Source of the DNA: Ruminococcus sp.
GTDB taxonomy: Bacteria; Bacillota; Clostridia; Oscillospirales; Ruminococcaceae
Reading direction: 5' to 3'
DNA length: 64,000 nt
Assembly: GCA_017542125.1 (NCBI GenBank)
Contig: JAFXXU010000051.1
Span: forward strand, 1 to 64,000
The position numbers and the translations under genes are program-made. The notes below the pieces were generated by a model. That model made no database searches. It saw only the letters and a program-made list of their open reading frames with translations, and was not told the origin of the DNA. Below, one piece after another: positions 18,019 to 25,475 of the stretch. Within the stretch, counting starts at the first letter, position 1. Every line of letters begins with the position of its first letter.

Positions 18019-18058
18019 TAATGATATAACGGTATTTTGAATATCATACATATCATTA
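18019..18058 (-). promoter_or_regulatory. repeated ATATCAT boxes around argG promoter, candidate ArgR operator
   Basis: TAATGATAT (18019-18027) and ATATCATTA (18050-18058) form a perfect 9-bp inverted repeat, with a third ATATCAT at 18041-18047. The distal copy overlaps the argG -10 box. An arginine repressor (ArgR/AhrC) is the obvious candidate, but the spacing does not match the classic 18-bp ARG box, so the assignment is inference. Confidence 0.4.
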
Positions 18059-18082
18059 TACACCTTTTGCATCCGTTGTCAA
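18055..18082 (-). promoter_or_regulatory. argG operon promoter
   Basis: Minus-strand TTGACA (18077-18082), a 16-nt spacer and TATAAT (18055-18060). The stretch 17981-18406 has no gene. It holds this promoter, the flavin reductase promoter, and an AT-rich segment (18100-18260) with TGAATAT/ATATTCG half-sites at 18144-18161. Confidence 0.85.
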
Positions 18083-18336
18083 TAGCATACACGCAAAAGT
18101 TTTTAATTTATACATACTTTCGGGATATATGATGTATATTTTAATGAATATCCGTATATTCGTATGATTAGATATAAAAATATACATTCTCAGCCGTATA
18201 TATGCAATGCTGCTTCTGCACGCTGCCGGCGCAATGGCTGCACTTATAATATAGTATAGCATATTTCAAAGGCAAAATCAAGAGCAAAAGGGAGGGAATT
18301 TGTCAAAAATCGCCCTTTGTTCGGAAATATACGCCG

Positions 18337-18365
18337 TTGACAATCGGGGCGGGTTCTGATATAAT
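18337..18365 (+). promoter_or_regulatory. promoter of flavin reductase-like gene
   Basis: TTGACA (18337-18342), a 17-nt spacer and TATAAT (18360-18365): full consensus. Confidence 0.85.
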
Positions 18366-18406
18366 ATAAGCATAGGGAATATGCACCGCGAAAAGGAGGA
18401 ATATCT

Positions 18407-18934
18407 GTGAAAACACTTACCGAAGCAGGCTTTGCAAAGAAAGCCCTTTCAGAGGTGGAGGGGAGCTTTGACGTATTCAAGCGGATCGGCTCCGACTGGA
18501 TGCTGGTCACTGCCGGGAATGAGGGCAGCTTCAACACCATGACCGCGTCCTGGGGCTTTGCCGGGATAATGTGGAACAAGCCCTGCGCCGTTACCGTTAT
18601 CCGTCCCCAGAGATACACAAAGGAATTCATTGACCGTGAGGAGACCTTTACCCTCAGCTTCTACCCCGAGGCTTACAGGAAGGCTTTGGGCATCTGCGGC
18701 TCAAAGACCGGCCGCGACTGCGACAAGCCCGCCCTTGCGGGGCTCACCCCTATCTCCGCCGAGAGCTCGGTAGCCTTTGAGGAGGCAGAGCTGGTGCTGG
18801 TATGCAGAAAGCTCTATGCAGGTACTCTGGGCGCTGAGGATATCCTGGTCAAGAGCATAATCTCCGAGCAGTATGCGGCAGGGGACTTCCACACCGCCTA
18901 CATCGGCGAGATCATCGGCGTCTACACCAAGTAA
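18407..18934 (+). CDS. flavin reductase-like (flavoredoxin-type) FMN-binding protein
   Basis: 175 residues of the flavin reductase-like split-barrel family. The N-terminal GSDWMLVTAGNEGSFNTMTASWG matches the FMN-phosphate-binding strand-turn, followed by RPQRYTKEFIDREETFTLSF. By family it binds FMN and either reduces it or carries electrons in anaerobes; the partner is unknown. It is monocistronic, with its own consensus promoter and a terminator. Start is GTG with AAAGGAGG about 8 nt upstream. Confidence 0.85.
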   Translation: MKTLTEAGFAKKALSEVEGSFDVFKRIGSDWMLVTAGNEGSFNTMTASWGFAGIMWNKPCAVTVIRPQRYTKEFIDREETFTLSFYPEAYRKALGICGSKTGRDCDKPALAGLTPISAESSVAFEEAELVLVCRKLYAGTLGAEDILVKSIISEQYAAGDFHTAYIGEIIGVYTK

Positions 18935-18942
18935 AGAAGACA

Positions 18943-18978
18943 AAAGGCCGCAGCTCCTTTTTCGGAACTGCGGTCTTT
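18943..18978. terminator. bidirectional terminator between flavin reductase-like gene and leuA
   Basis: CCGCAGCTCC and GGAACTGCGG (one mismatch) pair across TTTTTC, flanked by A-rich and T-rich tracts on both sides, serving the two converging genes. Confidence 0.8.
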
Positions 18979-18980
18979 CT

Positions 18981-20645
18981 TTATGCCATTATGTGGTTTA
19001 TAGCCGAGAGCAGAGCGTAGATGGAGGACACGATGATATCCGTGTGCCTGCCGGCGCCCCAAACGGTCTTGCCGTTGGCGGAGATACCTACATAGGATAC
19101 CGCCTCGGAATTGGAGTGGCGCTCCAGAGCGTGCTCATCGTAGGATTCGAGGGTGTAGTCAAGGCCTGTCGCCTGCTTGAGGGCGTTCGCAACGGCGTTG
19201 AGACGTCCGTTTCCGCGGGCGGTGAAGACCTTCTTCTCGCCGCCGTTCACCGAAACGGTCACATCCGAGGTGATGCGCCCGTCGGCATCCTGACGGAAGT
19301 GGGATTCAAGCACCTTGACGGGTGCGTCGATATTGAGGTAGTTCTCCTTGAAGATCTTGTAGATCTCGTCGGGCATAAGCTCCTTGTGCAGGTGATCGGA
19401 GATGTCCTTGACGGCATAGCCGAAGTTCTCCCGCATCTTCTTGGGCATATTGTAGCCGTATTTCTTCTCCATAAGATAGCCTATGCCGCCCTTGCCCGAC
19501 TGGGAGTTGATGCGGATAACGTCGCCGTCGTACTCTCTGCCCACGTCCTTGGGGTCCAGGGGAAGGTAGGGGGTGGTCCAGTGCTCGGGGTCCTTTTCCT
19601 CGCGCCACTTCATACCCTTGGCGATAGCATCCTGATGGGAGCCGGAGAAGGCTGCGAATACCAGAGCTCCCGCATAGGGGCTGCGCTCGTAGACCTTCAT
19701 TCTGGTAACTCTTTCATATATCTCTACGAGAGAGGGGATGTCAGAGAAATCCAGCTTGGGGTCAACGCCGTGGGTGTACATATTCATAGCCAGGGTGACG
19801 ATATCAACGTTGCCCGTTCTTTCACCGTTCCCGAAGCAGGTGCCCTCGATACGGTCTGCGCCCGCCAGCATACCCAGCTCGGAGTCGGCAACGCCGGTGC
19901 CTCTGTCGTTGTGGGGATGGAGGGATACCAGGACATTCTCGCGGTATTTCATATTCTCGCACATATACTCTATCTGTGAAGCGTAAACATGGGGGAGGCT
20001 CATCTCAACCGTTACGGGGAGATTGATGATCACCTTTCTCTCGGGAGTGGGCTGCCATACATCGAGGACGGCATTGACTACCTCAAGGGCGTACTCGGGC
20101 TCGGTGCCGGTGAAGCTTTCGGGGGAATACTCGAAGATGATATTGCCCTTGGCCTTCTTCCTGTACTCCTCGCAGATCTTGGCGCCGGAAACGGCGATCT
20201 CCTTGATCTCATCCTTGGACATACGGAACACCTGCTCGCGCTGTGCTACCGAGGTGGAATTGTAGAGGTGGACGATGGCGTTCTTTGCGCCGTCTACGGC
20301 CTCAAAGGTCTTCTTGATGATGTGCTCTCTCGACTGGGTGAGCACCTGGATGGTCACATCGTCGGGGATGAGGTTCTTCTCGATAAGGGTACGGCAGAAC
20401 TCATACTCGGTCTCGGAAGCGGCAGGGAAGCCTATCTCGATCTCCTTGAAGCCTATCTCCACCAGCTTGGCGAAGAACTCCAGTTTCTCATCAAGGCTCA
20501 TGGGGATGATAAGAGCCTGATTGCCGTCTCTCAGATCCACCGAGCACCAGATGGGAGCCTTGTCGATATACTCCTTCTGGGCCCATTTCATACAGGGGTA
20601 GGGGGGCATAAAATAGCCTCTCCTGTACTTGCTTGCATTCATCAT
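18981..20645 (-). CDS. leuA: 2-isopropylmalate synthase, long (LeuA2) form
   Basis: Condenses acetyl-CoA with 2-oxoisovalerate, the committed step of leucine synthesis. The N-terminal WCSVDLRDGNQALI and the metal motif LHPHNDRGTG mark the LeuA2 branch (~555 residues), and a C-terminal leucine-binding regulatory domain is present. The ORF extends upstream to a TTG at 20672, but AAGGAG (20655-20660) lies inside that extension 9 nt before ATG 20645, so I start there (554 residues). It is the second gene behind the leucine T-box, 36 nt after the S66 peptidase. Confidence 0.95.
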   Translation of the reverse strand: MMNASKYRRGYFMPPYPCMKWAQKEYIDKAPIWCSVDLRDGNQALIIPMSLDEKLEFFAKLVEIGFKEIEIGFPAASETEYEFCRTLIEKNLIPDDVTIQVLTQSREHIIKKTFEAVDGAKNAIVHLYNSTSVAQREQVFRMSKDEIKEIAVSGAKICEEYRKKAKGNIIFEYSPESFTGTEPEYALEVVNAVLDVWQPTPERKVIINLPVTVEMSLPHVYASQIEYMCENMKYRENVLVSLHPHNDRGTGVADSELGMLAGADRIEGTCFGNGERTGNVDIVTLAMNMYTHGVDPKLDFSDIPSLVEIYERVTRMKVYERSPYAGALVFAAFSGSHQDAIAKGMKWREEKDPEHWTTPYLPLDPKDVGREYDGDVIRINSQSGKGGIGYLMEKKYGYNMPKKMRENFGYAVKDISDHLHKELMPDEIYKIFKENYLNIDAPVKVLESHFRQDADGRITSDVTVSVNGGEKKVFTARGNGRLNAVANALKQATGLDYTLESYDEHALERHSNSEAVSYVGISANGKTVWGAGRHTDIIVSSIYALLSAINHIMA

Positions 20646-20681
20646 AACTATACACTCCTTATACAAATACAATTATAGTCC

Positions 20682-21713
20682 TTATTCATTTTCAAAAGTG
20701 ATGACCTGTTTATCGGCATCTACTGTTGCCTGGACACCGAAGGGGATTATGCACCTCGGCAGGGCGTGACCGATGTTTATGTTGAAAACTATTGGCAGCT
20801 CCGGGCGGTCGATCACCTCGACCAGCAGCTTTTTGTATTCCTCTGCGTAGGTCTCGTCCATTGGCTTGCCTGCGAGTATGCCGGATATCCGGTCAAACAC
20901 GCCGGCCTCTTTCAGATATTCCAGGGATCTGCGGTAGACCTCCGGGGCGGGCTTTTCCTCGCTGGATTCCAGCAGGAGGATGCGTCCCTGCCAGTCCTCT
21001 GCATCCGGGAAAAGACTGTATTTCTTACATAGGACAGGCATATCCCCGAAGCGTCCGCCGTTGAACATATCGTACATCGAATCTATGCACCCGCCCAGTA
21101 TCTTTCCCTTGAACCGTGGCGGGCCCTGCAAAAGCTCGAAGCCCTTATCCGGGTGGGAGACAGGGGGCACACCCACCTGATCCGGGGAGAACGACTTTCT
21201 CTCCTCGTACCAGACCTGGCTGGGAGTGATCTCCTTTATAGTCCCGGAGGTTATGAGCTCCTCGAAATACTTTTTCGTATAGGGGAGCATCTCATCGCTC
21301 AGCTCGCAGATATCTGACAGGAATGACTGACCGTAGAAGGTTTTCAGACCTGCCTTATGCAGCATAAAATGGTTGATCGTCGTGTCCGAAAAGCCCAGGA
21401 ATATCTTATCGCTGACAGCGTTTTTCAGCCGGTCATACTCAAACAGATAGGGGAGCAGCCGGTAGGTATCCTCCCCGCCGACGGCGCAGAGGATCATATC
21501 CACCTCCGGGTCGCGGAAGGCATCAAGCAGGTCTTCGGCTCTCTTTTCGGGGTGATCCTTGATGTAATCAAGTCCCTTGAGGGCGTTGGGCATGAACTTT
21601 ACGTTTATCCCGTACTCGCGCAGTCGTCTGAGACCGATATCAAGCTCAAACTTTATGAACGGCTCGCCCAGTATGCCGCTGGAAAGGCTTACTATCGCTG
21701 CGGTCTTTACCAT
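20682..21713 (-). CDS. S66-family serine peptidase (LD-carboxypeptidase / MccF-like)
   Basis: 343 residues of the S66 fold. The nucleophile serine is in LGFSDTT (nucleophile elbow), the glutamate in LLLESSEEKP and the histidine in NIGHALPRC, giving the Ser-Glu-His triad. S66 members either trim the terminal D-alanine of muropeptides (LdcA) or cut microcin C-type aminoacyl-nucleotides (MccF). The long central part with PPRFKGKILGGC looks closer to the MccF-like branch, with modest certainty. No signal peptide. It is the first gene after the T-box and shares a transcript with leuA, so its level should follow uncharged leucine tRNA. Confidence 0.88.
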   Translation of the reverse strand: MVKTAAIVSLSSGILGEPFIKFELDIGLRRLREYGINVKFMPNALKGLDYIKDHPEKRAEDLLDAFRDPEVDMILCAVGGEDTYRLLPYLFEYDRLKNAVSDKIFLGFSDTTINHFMLHKAGLKTFYGQSFLSDICELSDEMLPYTKKYFEELITSGTIKEITPSQVWYEERKSFSPDQVGVPPVSHPDKGFELLQGPPRFKGKILGGCIDSMYDMFNGGRFGDMPVLCKKYSLFPDAEDWQGRILLLESSEEKPAPEVYRRSLEYLKEAGVFDRISGILAGKPMDETYAEEYKKLLVEVIDRPELPIVFNINIGHALPRCIIPFGVQATVDADKQVITFENE

Positions 21714-21749
21714 CTGGTCTGCTCCTTTCTCTTATAATCTTTGGATATC

Positions 21750-22014
21750 AAAAAACGCCCGTCTCTCTATAAGAGACGAGCATATTACCCGTGTTACCAC
21801 TCTCATTCACGTATACGTCACCGCATACGCCTTGACCGCATCTATCAATGCGACGCTCTGTAACGGGAGCTCCCGTATAAAACTACTGTGCTTCGCCTTA
21901 TCTGCTCGGGGATGAGCTATAGCGTTCCGCCCTTACCGCCTTTCACCAAACGGCGGCTCTCTTTGACCGAAGCGGGATGCCTTGTTTCCCTTCAACGCAT
22001 TTCCTGTATTGACT
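21750..22014 (-). ncRNA. T-box leader, leucine-specific (CUC specifier)
   Basis: Read on the minus strand. The antiterminator core GAGTGGTAACACGG (21789-21802) is a T-box sequence whose TGGT would pair with the tRNA ACCA end. It is followed by the terminator CTCGTCTCT/AGAGACGGG and TTTTTT (21750-21780). Upstream, Stem I shows AGAGAGCCGCC with the GGTGAAA distal loop. The specifier is read as CTC followed by A (21914-21916 on the plus strand), just 5' of TCCC, which pairs with GGGA near the 5' end. CTC is a leucine codon, and leuA lies downstream. The T-box is certain, the specifier somewhat less so. Confidence 0.9.
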
Positions 22015-22021
22015 ATATTTT

Positions 22022-22050
22022 ATTATACATACCCCCGTATAAGCTGTCAA
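22022..22050 (-). promoter_or_regulatory. promoter of the T-box / S66 peptidase / leuA unit
   Basis: Minus-strand TTGACA (22045-22050), a 17-nt spacer and TATAAT (22022-22027). Transcription should start near 22015, just ahead of T-box Stem I. Confidence 0.88.
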
Positions 22051-22092
22051 GAGCGTTCACGATTTTTTTACAATTGACCTCTGGAACAAATG

Positions 22093-22106
22093 TTACAAAT
22101 TTGTAA
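22093..22106. promoter_or_regulatory. 14-bp perfect palindrome, candidate operator
   Basis: TTACAAATTTGTAA lies about 28 nt upstream of the -35 box of the carboxyltransferase operon and 43 nt behind the divergent T-box promoter. The regulator is unknown. Confidence 0.4.
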
Positions 22107-22133
22107 AATGTGGCGATATGAGTTTGAATGCTC

Positions 22134-22162
22134 TTGTAATGCGGTGAGAAAAATAGTATAAT
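22134..22162 (+). promoter_or_regulatory. promoter of carboxyltransferase operon
   Basis: TTGTAA (22134-22139), a 17-nt spacer and TATAAT (22157-22162). Confidence 0.75.
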
Positions 22163-22226
22163 AAATCTGTATGATTATGCCGCGGAGGGTCTGCGGCGAC
22201 TATATTTGAATGGAGGATATAACCAA

Positions 22227-23609
22227 ATGCCGCAGAATAATCTTTCTCTTGCGGAGCTCCAGTCCCGCGCCGGTGCGGAGAGCGATGCAAGAAAGCGTTT
22301 GACATATCTGTTTGATGAGGGTGCTTTCACCGAGCTGGACGCTTATGCTCTTTCGGGCAGCGAGCTCTCGGGCGTTATCACCGCCTACGGTTACGCCAAC
22401 GGCGAGCCGGTCTATGCTTTTTCCCAGGACAGGAGCGTGAAGGGCGGCGCTATGAGCCGCGTTCAGGCTGATAAGATCGCCAAGCTCTATGACCTCGCCG
22501 CCAAGACGGGCGTTCCCGTGGTGGGTATCTATGACAGCATCGGCGCCGACCTGGAGGACAGCTTTGCTGCACTCTCCGCTTACGGCGAGCTGCTGATGTG
22601 GTCTTCAAATCTTTCGGGAGTCGTTCCCCAGATCGCGGTAGCCGCAGGGGTCTGCTCCGGCGCAGCCGCAATGCTGGCTGAGAGCGCTGACTTCACCGTA
22701 CTTACCAAGGATGCGGAGCTTTATGTGGCTGCCAACAGCAGCATAAAGAACAGCGCCGAGAACGCAGCAAAGAACGGTACCGCCGCTCTCGTCTGCGAGG
22801 ATGACAAGGCAGCGGTGGAGGCTGCCAAGGCTCTGCTTTCAAAGCTCCCCCTCAATAACCTTTCGTCAGTACCTATGTTTGAATTCGATGCTCCCGAGGC
22901 TGCCTTCGGCACCGATGCCGCTTCTCAGGCTGAGGCTGTCTGCGACGCGGGGAGCGTTACCGAGCTCTATGCCGATCACGGCAAGGCTGCATATACCGCT
23001 CTGGGTACGCTGAACGGCTCTGCGGTGGGCATACTTGCCACCGATAAGGCTGACAGCAAGCTCACCGCCGACGATGCCTCCAAGCTGGCAAGATTTGTCC
23101 GCACCTGCGACGCCTTTGCGATACCCGTTATCACCTTTGTTGATACCGCAGGCTTCGCCGCCGATGACAGCACTGAGGCTGCCGGCGCAGTAAAGGCTAT
23201 GGCCAAGCTCGCTCACGCCTATGCCGAGGCTACCACCGTCAAGCTGGCGGTAGTTACGGGCAAGGCTTACGGCTCGGCATATATCGCACTTGCAGGCAAG
23301 GGCGCGAATGCTGATATGATCTTCGCTCTGGAGAAGGCGGTGATCTCTCCGCTGGATCCTCTGGCTGCGGTGGAGTTCCTGCACCACGATGAGCTGGCAG
23401 GCGCTTCCGACCTTACGGCAAAGAGAAACGAGCTGGCTGCCAAGTATGAGCGCGAGGAGGCTTCGGCTGTTCTGGCGGCACAGAAGGGCAGCATAGATGC
23501 GGTAGTTGCCCCCGAGGGCGTAAGAGCGGCACTTGCTGCGGCTCTCGATATCCTCTCCGGCAAGCGCATCCAGAGGCTCCCGAAGAAGCATTCCAACATC
23601 CAGCTTTGA
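22227..23609 (+). CDS. acyl-CoA carboxyltransferase (12S-type) subunit, divergent
   Basis: Crotonase-fold carboxyltransferase of the MmdA/PccB/transcarboxylase 12S family: GVITAYGYANGEPVYAFSQD, then GVVPQIAVAAGVCSGAAAML, then a second half with VDTAGFAADD and GKAYGSAYIALAGKG. By family it moves CO2 between biotin and an acyl-CoA. It is about 460 residues, shorter than the usual ~510. The canonical DSGGARxQEG segment reads DSIGADLEDSF and GPCAGGA reads GVCSGAA, so the acyl-CoA site may be altered. I start at ATG 22227 because TGGAGGA (22211-22217) precedes it; the longer TTG ORF contains that site. First gene of a three-gene operon. Confidence 0.85.
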   Translation: MPQNNLSLAELQSRAGAESDARKRLTYLFDEGAFTELDAYALSGSELSGVITAYGYANGEPVYAFSQDRSVKGGAMSRVQADKIAKLYDLAAKTGVPVVGIYDSIGADLEDSFAALSAYGELLMWSSNLSGVVPQIAVAAGVCSGAAAMLAESADFTVLTKDAELYVAANSSIKNSAENAAKNGTAALVCEDDKAAVEAAKALLSKLPLNNLSSVPMFEFDAPEAAFGTDAASQAEAVCDAGSVTELYADHGKAAYTALGTLNGSAVGILATDKADSKLTADDASKLARFVRTCDAFAIPVITFVDTAGFAADDSTEAAGAVKAMAKLAHAYAEATTVKLAVVTGKAYGSAYIALAGKGANADMIFALEKAVISPLDPLAAVEFLHHDELAGASDLTAKRNELAAKYEREEASAVLAAQKGSIDAVVAPEGVRAALAAALDILSGKRIQRLPKKHSNIQL

Positions 23610-23643
23610 TATACGAAAATAATTGAGATTGGTGGTATTATAA

Positions 23644-24009
23644 ATGAAAAGATACAGCATTACAGTAAACGGCAAGGCTTACGACGTAGCGGTCGAGGAG
23701 CTGGGCGCAGACGCAGCGGCTCCCGCAGCAGCACCCGCCCCCGCAGCAGCTCCCAAGGCAGCTGCTCCCGCACCTGCACCTGCTGCCGCAGTTGAAGGCA
23801 CCAAGGTGACAGCTCCCATGCCGGGTACTATCCTCGATGTAAAGGTATCGGTGGGCGATACTGTTTCCCAGGGTCAGGCCCTCTTCGTGCTTGAGGCTAT
23901 GAAGATGGAGAACGACGTTAACTCTCCCGCTGCCGGCAAAGTACTCAGCGTCAACACTACCAAGGGCACCGCTGTTGAGACGGGCACCGTTCTTGCCGTT
24001 ATCGGCTGA
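23644..24009 (+). CDS. biotin carboxyl carrier protein (1.3S-type)
   Basis: 121 residues. The N-terminal KRYSITVNGKAYDVAVEEL is followed by an Ala/Pro-rich flexible linker (about 23-50) and a biotinyl domain with EAMKMEN, where Lys87 is the biotin site. It would shuttle carboxybiotin between the flanking acyl-CoA and oxo-acid subunits. Gaps to neighbours are 34 and 18 nt. No biotin carboxylase gene lies nearby, which argues against an ATP-driven carboxylase in this operon. Confidence 0.95.
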   Translation: MKRYSITVNGKAYDVAVEELGADAAAPAAAPAPAAAPKAAAPAPAPAAAVEGTKVTAPMPGTILDVKVSVGDTVSQGQALFVLEAMKMENDVNSPAAGKVLSVNTTKGTAVETGTVLAVIG

Positions 24010-24027
24010 TCGAAAGGACGGAGATAA

Positions 24028-25422
24028 ATGGGAAAGCTGAAGATAACAGAGACAGTCCTGCGTGACGCGCATCAGTCGCTGATCGCAACAAGAATGTCTA
24101 TCGACGATATGAAGCCCGCGCTGGCTCTTATGGATAAGATAGGCTACTATTCCGCAGAGGTATGGGGCGGAGCTACCTTCGATTCCTGTATCAGGTTCCT
24201 CAACGAGGATCCCTGGGAGAGGCTGCGCACCATCCGCAGGGAGATGCCCAACACCAAGCTCCAGATGCTTTTCAGAGGTCAGAATATGCTGGGCTACCGC
24301 CATTATGCTGACGACCTGGTTGAGTATTTCGTTCAGAAGTCCATTGCCAACGGTATCGACATCATCAGGATCTTCGATGCCCTTAACGATATCAGAAATC
24401 TCCAGACCGCCATCAAGGCGGCCAACAAGGAGAAGGGTCACGCTCAGGTGGCTATCTCCTATACTCTCGGCGATGTGTTCACCCACGAGTATTATATGGA
24501 CTACGCCAAGCGCATAGAGGCAGCCGGCGCCGATTCCATCTGCATCAAGGATATGGCGGCTCTGCTCACTCCCTATGAGGCCGAGAGCCTTGTCCGCGAC
24601 ATCAAGTCGGCGGTAAGCATCCCCGTGGCGCTGCATACCCATTACACCTCGGGTCTTGCCTCGATGTGCATAATCAAGGCCGTTGAAGCGGGCGTCGATT
24701 CGGTGGATACCGCACTTTCGCCCCTGGCTTTGGGTACATCCCACGCTCCCACGGAGTCCATAGTTGCCACCTTCCAGGGCACGGAGTACGATACGGGTCT
24801 TGACCTTGTAAAGCTCAACGAGCTGAGGGATTATTTCATGACACTCAGAAAGAAGTACATCGACTCGGGTCTGCTGGATCCCTCGATGCTGGCTACCAAT
24901 ACCAACGCGCTGCTCTATCAGGTCCCCGGCGGAATGCTCTCGAACCTGCTCTCGCAGCTGAAGCAGGCCGGCAAGGCGGATCAGCTGGAGGATGTTCTCA
25001 AGGAGGTCCCCAGAGTCCGCAAGGATTCGGGATTCCCTCCACTGGTAACTCCCACCTCCCAGATCGTTGGCACTCAGGCGGTGTTCAACGTCATCATGGG
25101 CGAGAGATACAAGACCGTCACCAAGGAGTTCAAGGGACTCGTCAAAGGCGAGTACGGCAAGACTCCCGTGGAGATCGACCCCGAGTTCCAGAAGCAGATC
25201 TTAGGCGGAGAGGAGCCCATCACCTGCCGTCCCGCAGATCAGCTCAAGCCCGAGCTTGAGGATATGCGCCGCGAGTGCGCCGAGTGGACAGAGCAGGAGG
25301 AGGATGTCCTCACCTATGCTATGTTCCCGAAGGTAGCTCCCAAGTTCTTCGAGCACAGAAGGAACGTTAAGTTCGGCATCGACCAGCACGCTGACGCCGC
25401 AAACAAGATCCATTCGATCTGA
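24028..25422 (+). CDS. oxaloacetate/pyruvate carboxyltransferase (5S / OadA-type) subunit
   Basis: 464 residues: an HMGL-like TIM barrel plus the conserved carboxylase domain. Metal and substrate motifs are visible: TVLRDAHQSLIATRM with the metal aspartate, the lysine in CIKDMAALL and the histidines in ALHTHYTSG. It lacks a C-terminal biotinyl domain, which is the separate gene upstream. The family covers OadA, PycB and the transcarboxylase 5S subunit; no membrane OadB gene is adjacent. It probably transfers CO2 between oxaloacetate/pyruvate and biotin. Confidence 0.92.
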   Translation: MGKLKITETVLRDAHQSLIATRMSIDDMKPALALMDKIGYYSAEVWGGATFDSCIRFLNEDPWERLRTIRREMPNTKLQMLFRGQNMLGYRHYADDLVEYFVQKSIANGIDIIRIFDALNDIRNLQTAIKAANKEKGHAQVAISYTLGDVFTHEYYMDYAKRIEAAGADSICIKDMAALLTPYEAESLVRDIKSAVSIPVALHTHYTSGLASMCIIKAVEAGVDSVDTALSPLALGTSHAPTESIVATFQGTEYDTGLDLVKLNELRDYFMTLRKKYIDSGLLDPSMLATNTNALLYQVPGGMLSNLLSQLKQAGKADQLEDVLKEVPRVRKDSGFPPLVTPTSQIVGTQAVFNVIMGERYKTVTKEFKGLVKGEYGKTPVEIDPEFQKQILGGEEPITCRPADQLKPELEDMRRECAEWTEQEEDVLTYAMFPKVAPKFFEHRRNVKFGIDQHADAANKIHSI

Positions 25423-25430
25423 ATGATTCA

Positions 25431-25465
25431 GGGCGTTCACACCGCAGAGTGTGAACGCCCTTTTT
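25431..25465 (+). terminator. terminator of carboxyltransferase operon
   Basis: GGGCGTTCACAC and its exact complement GTGTGAACGCCC pair across 6 nt and are followed by TTTTT. Confidence 0.92.
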
Positions 25466-25475
25466 GTGTCCTTTA

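Noticed and set aside
24028..25422. oxaloacetate decarboxylase sodium pump
   Set aside because: The membrane OadB and small OadG subunits are absent from the neighbourhood, so the pump assignment is not supported here.
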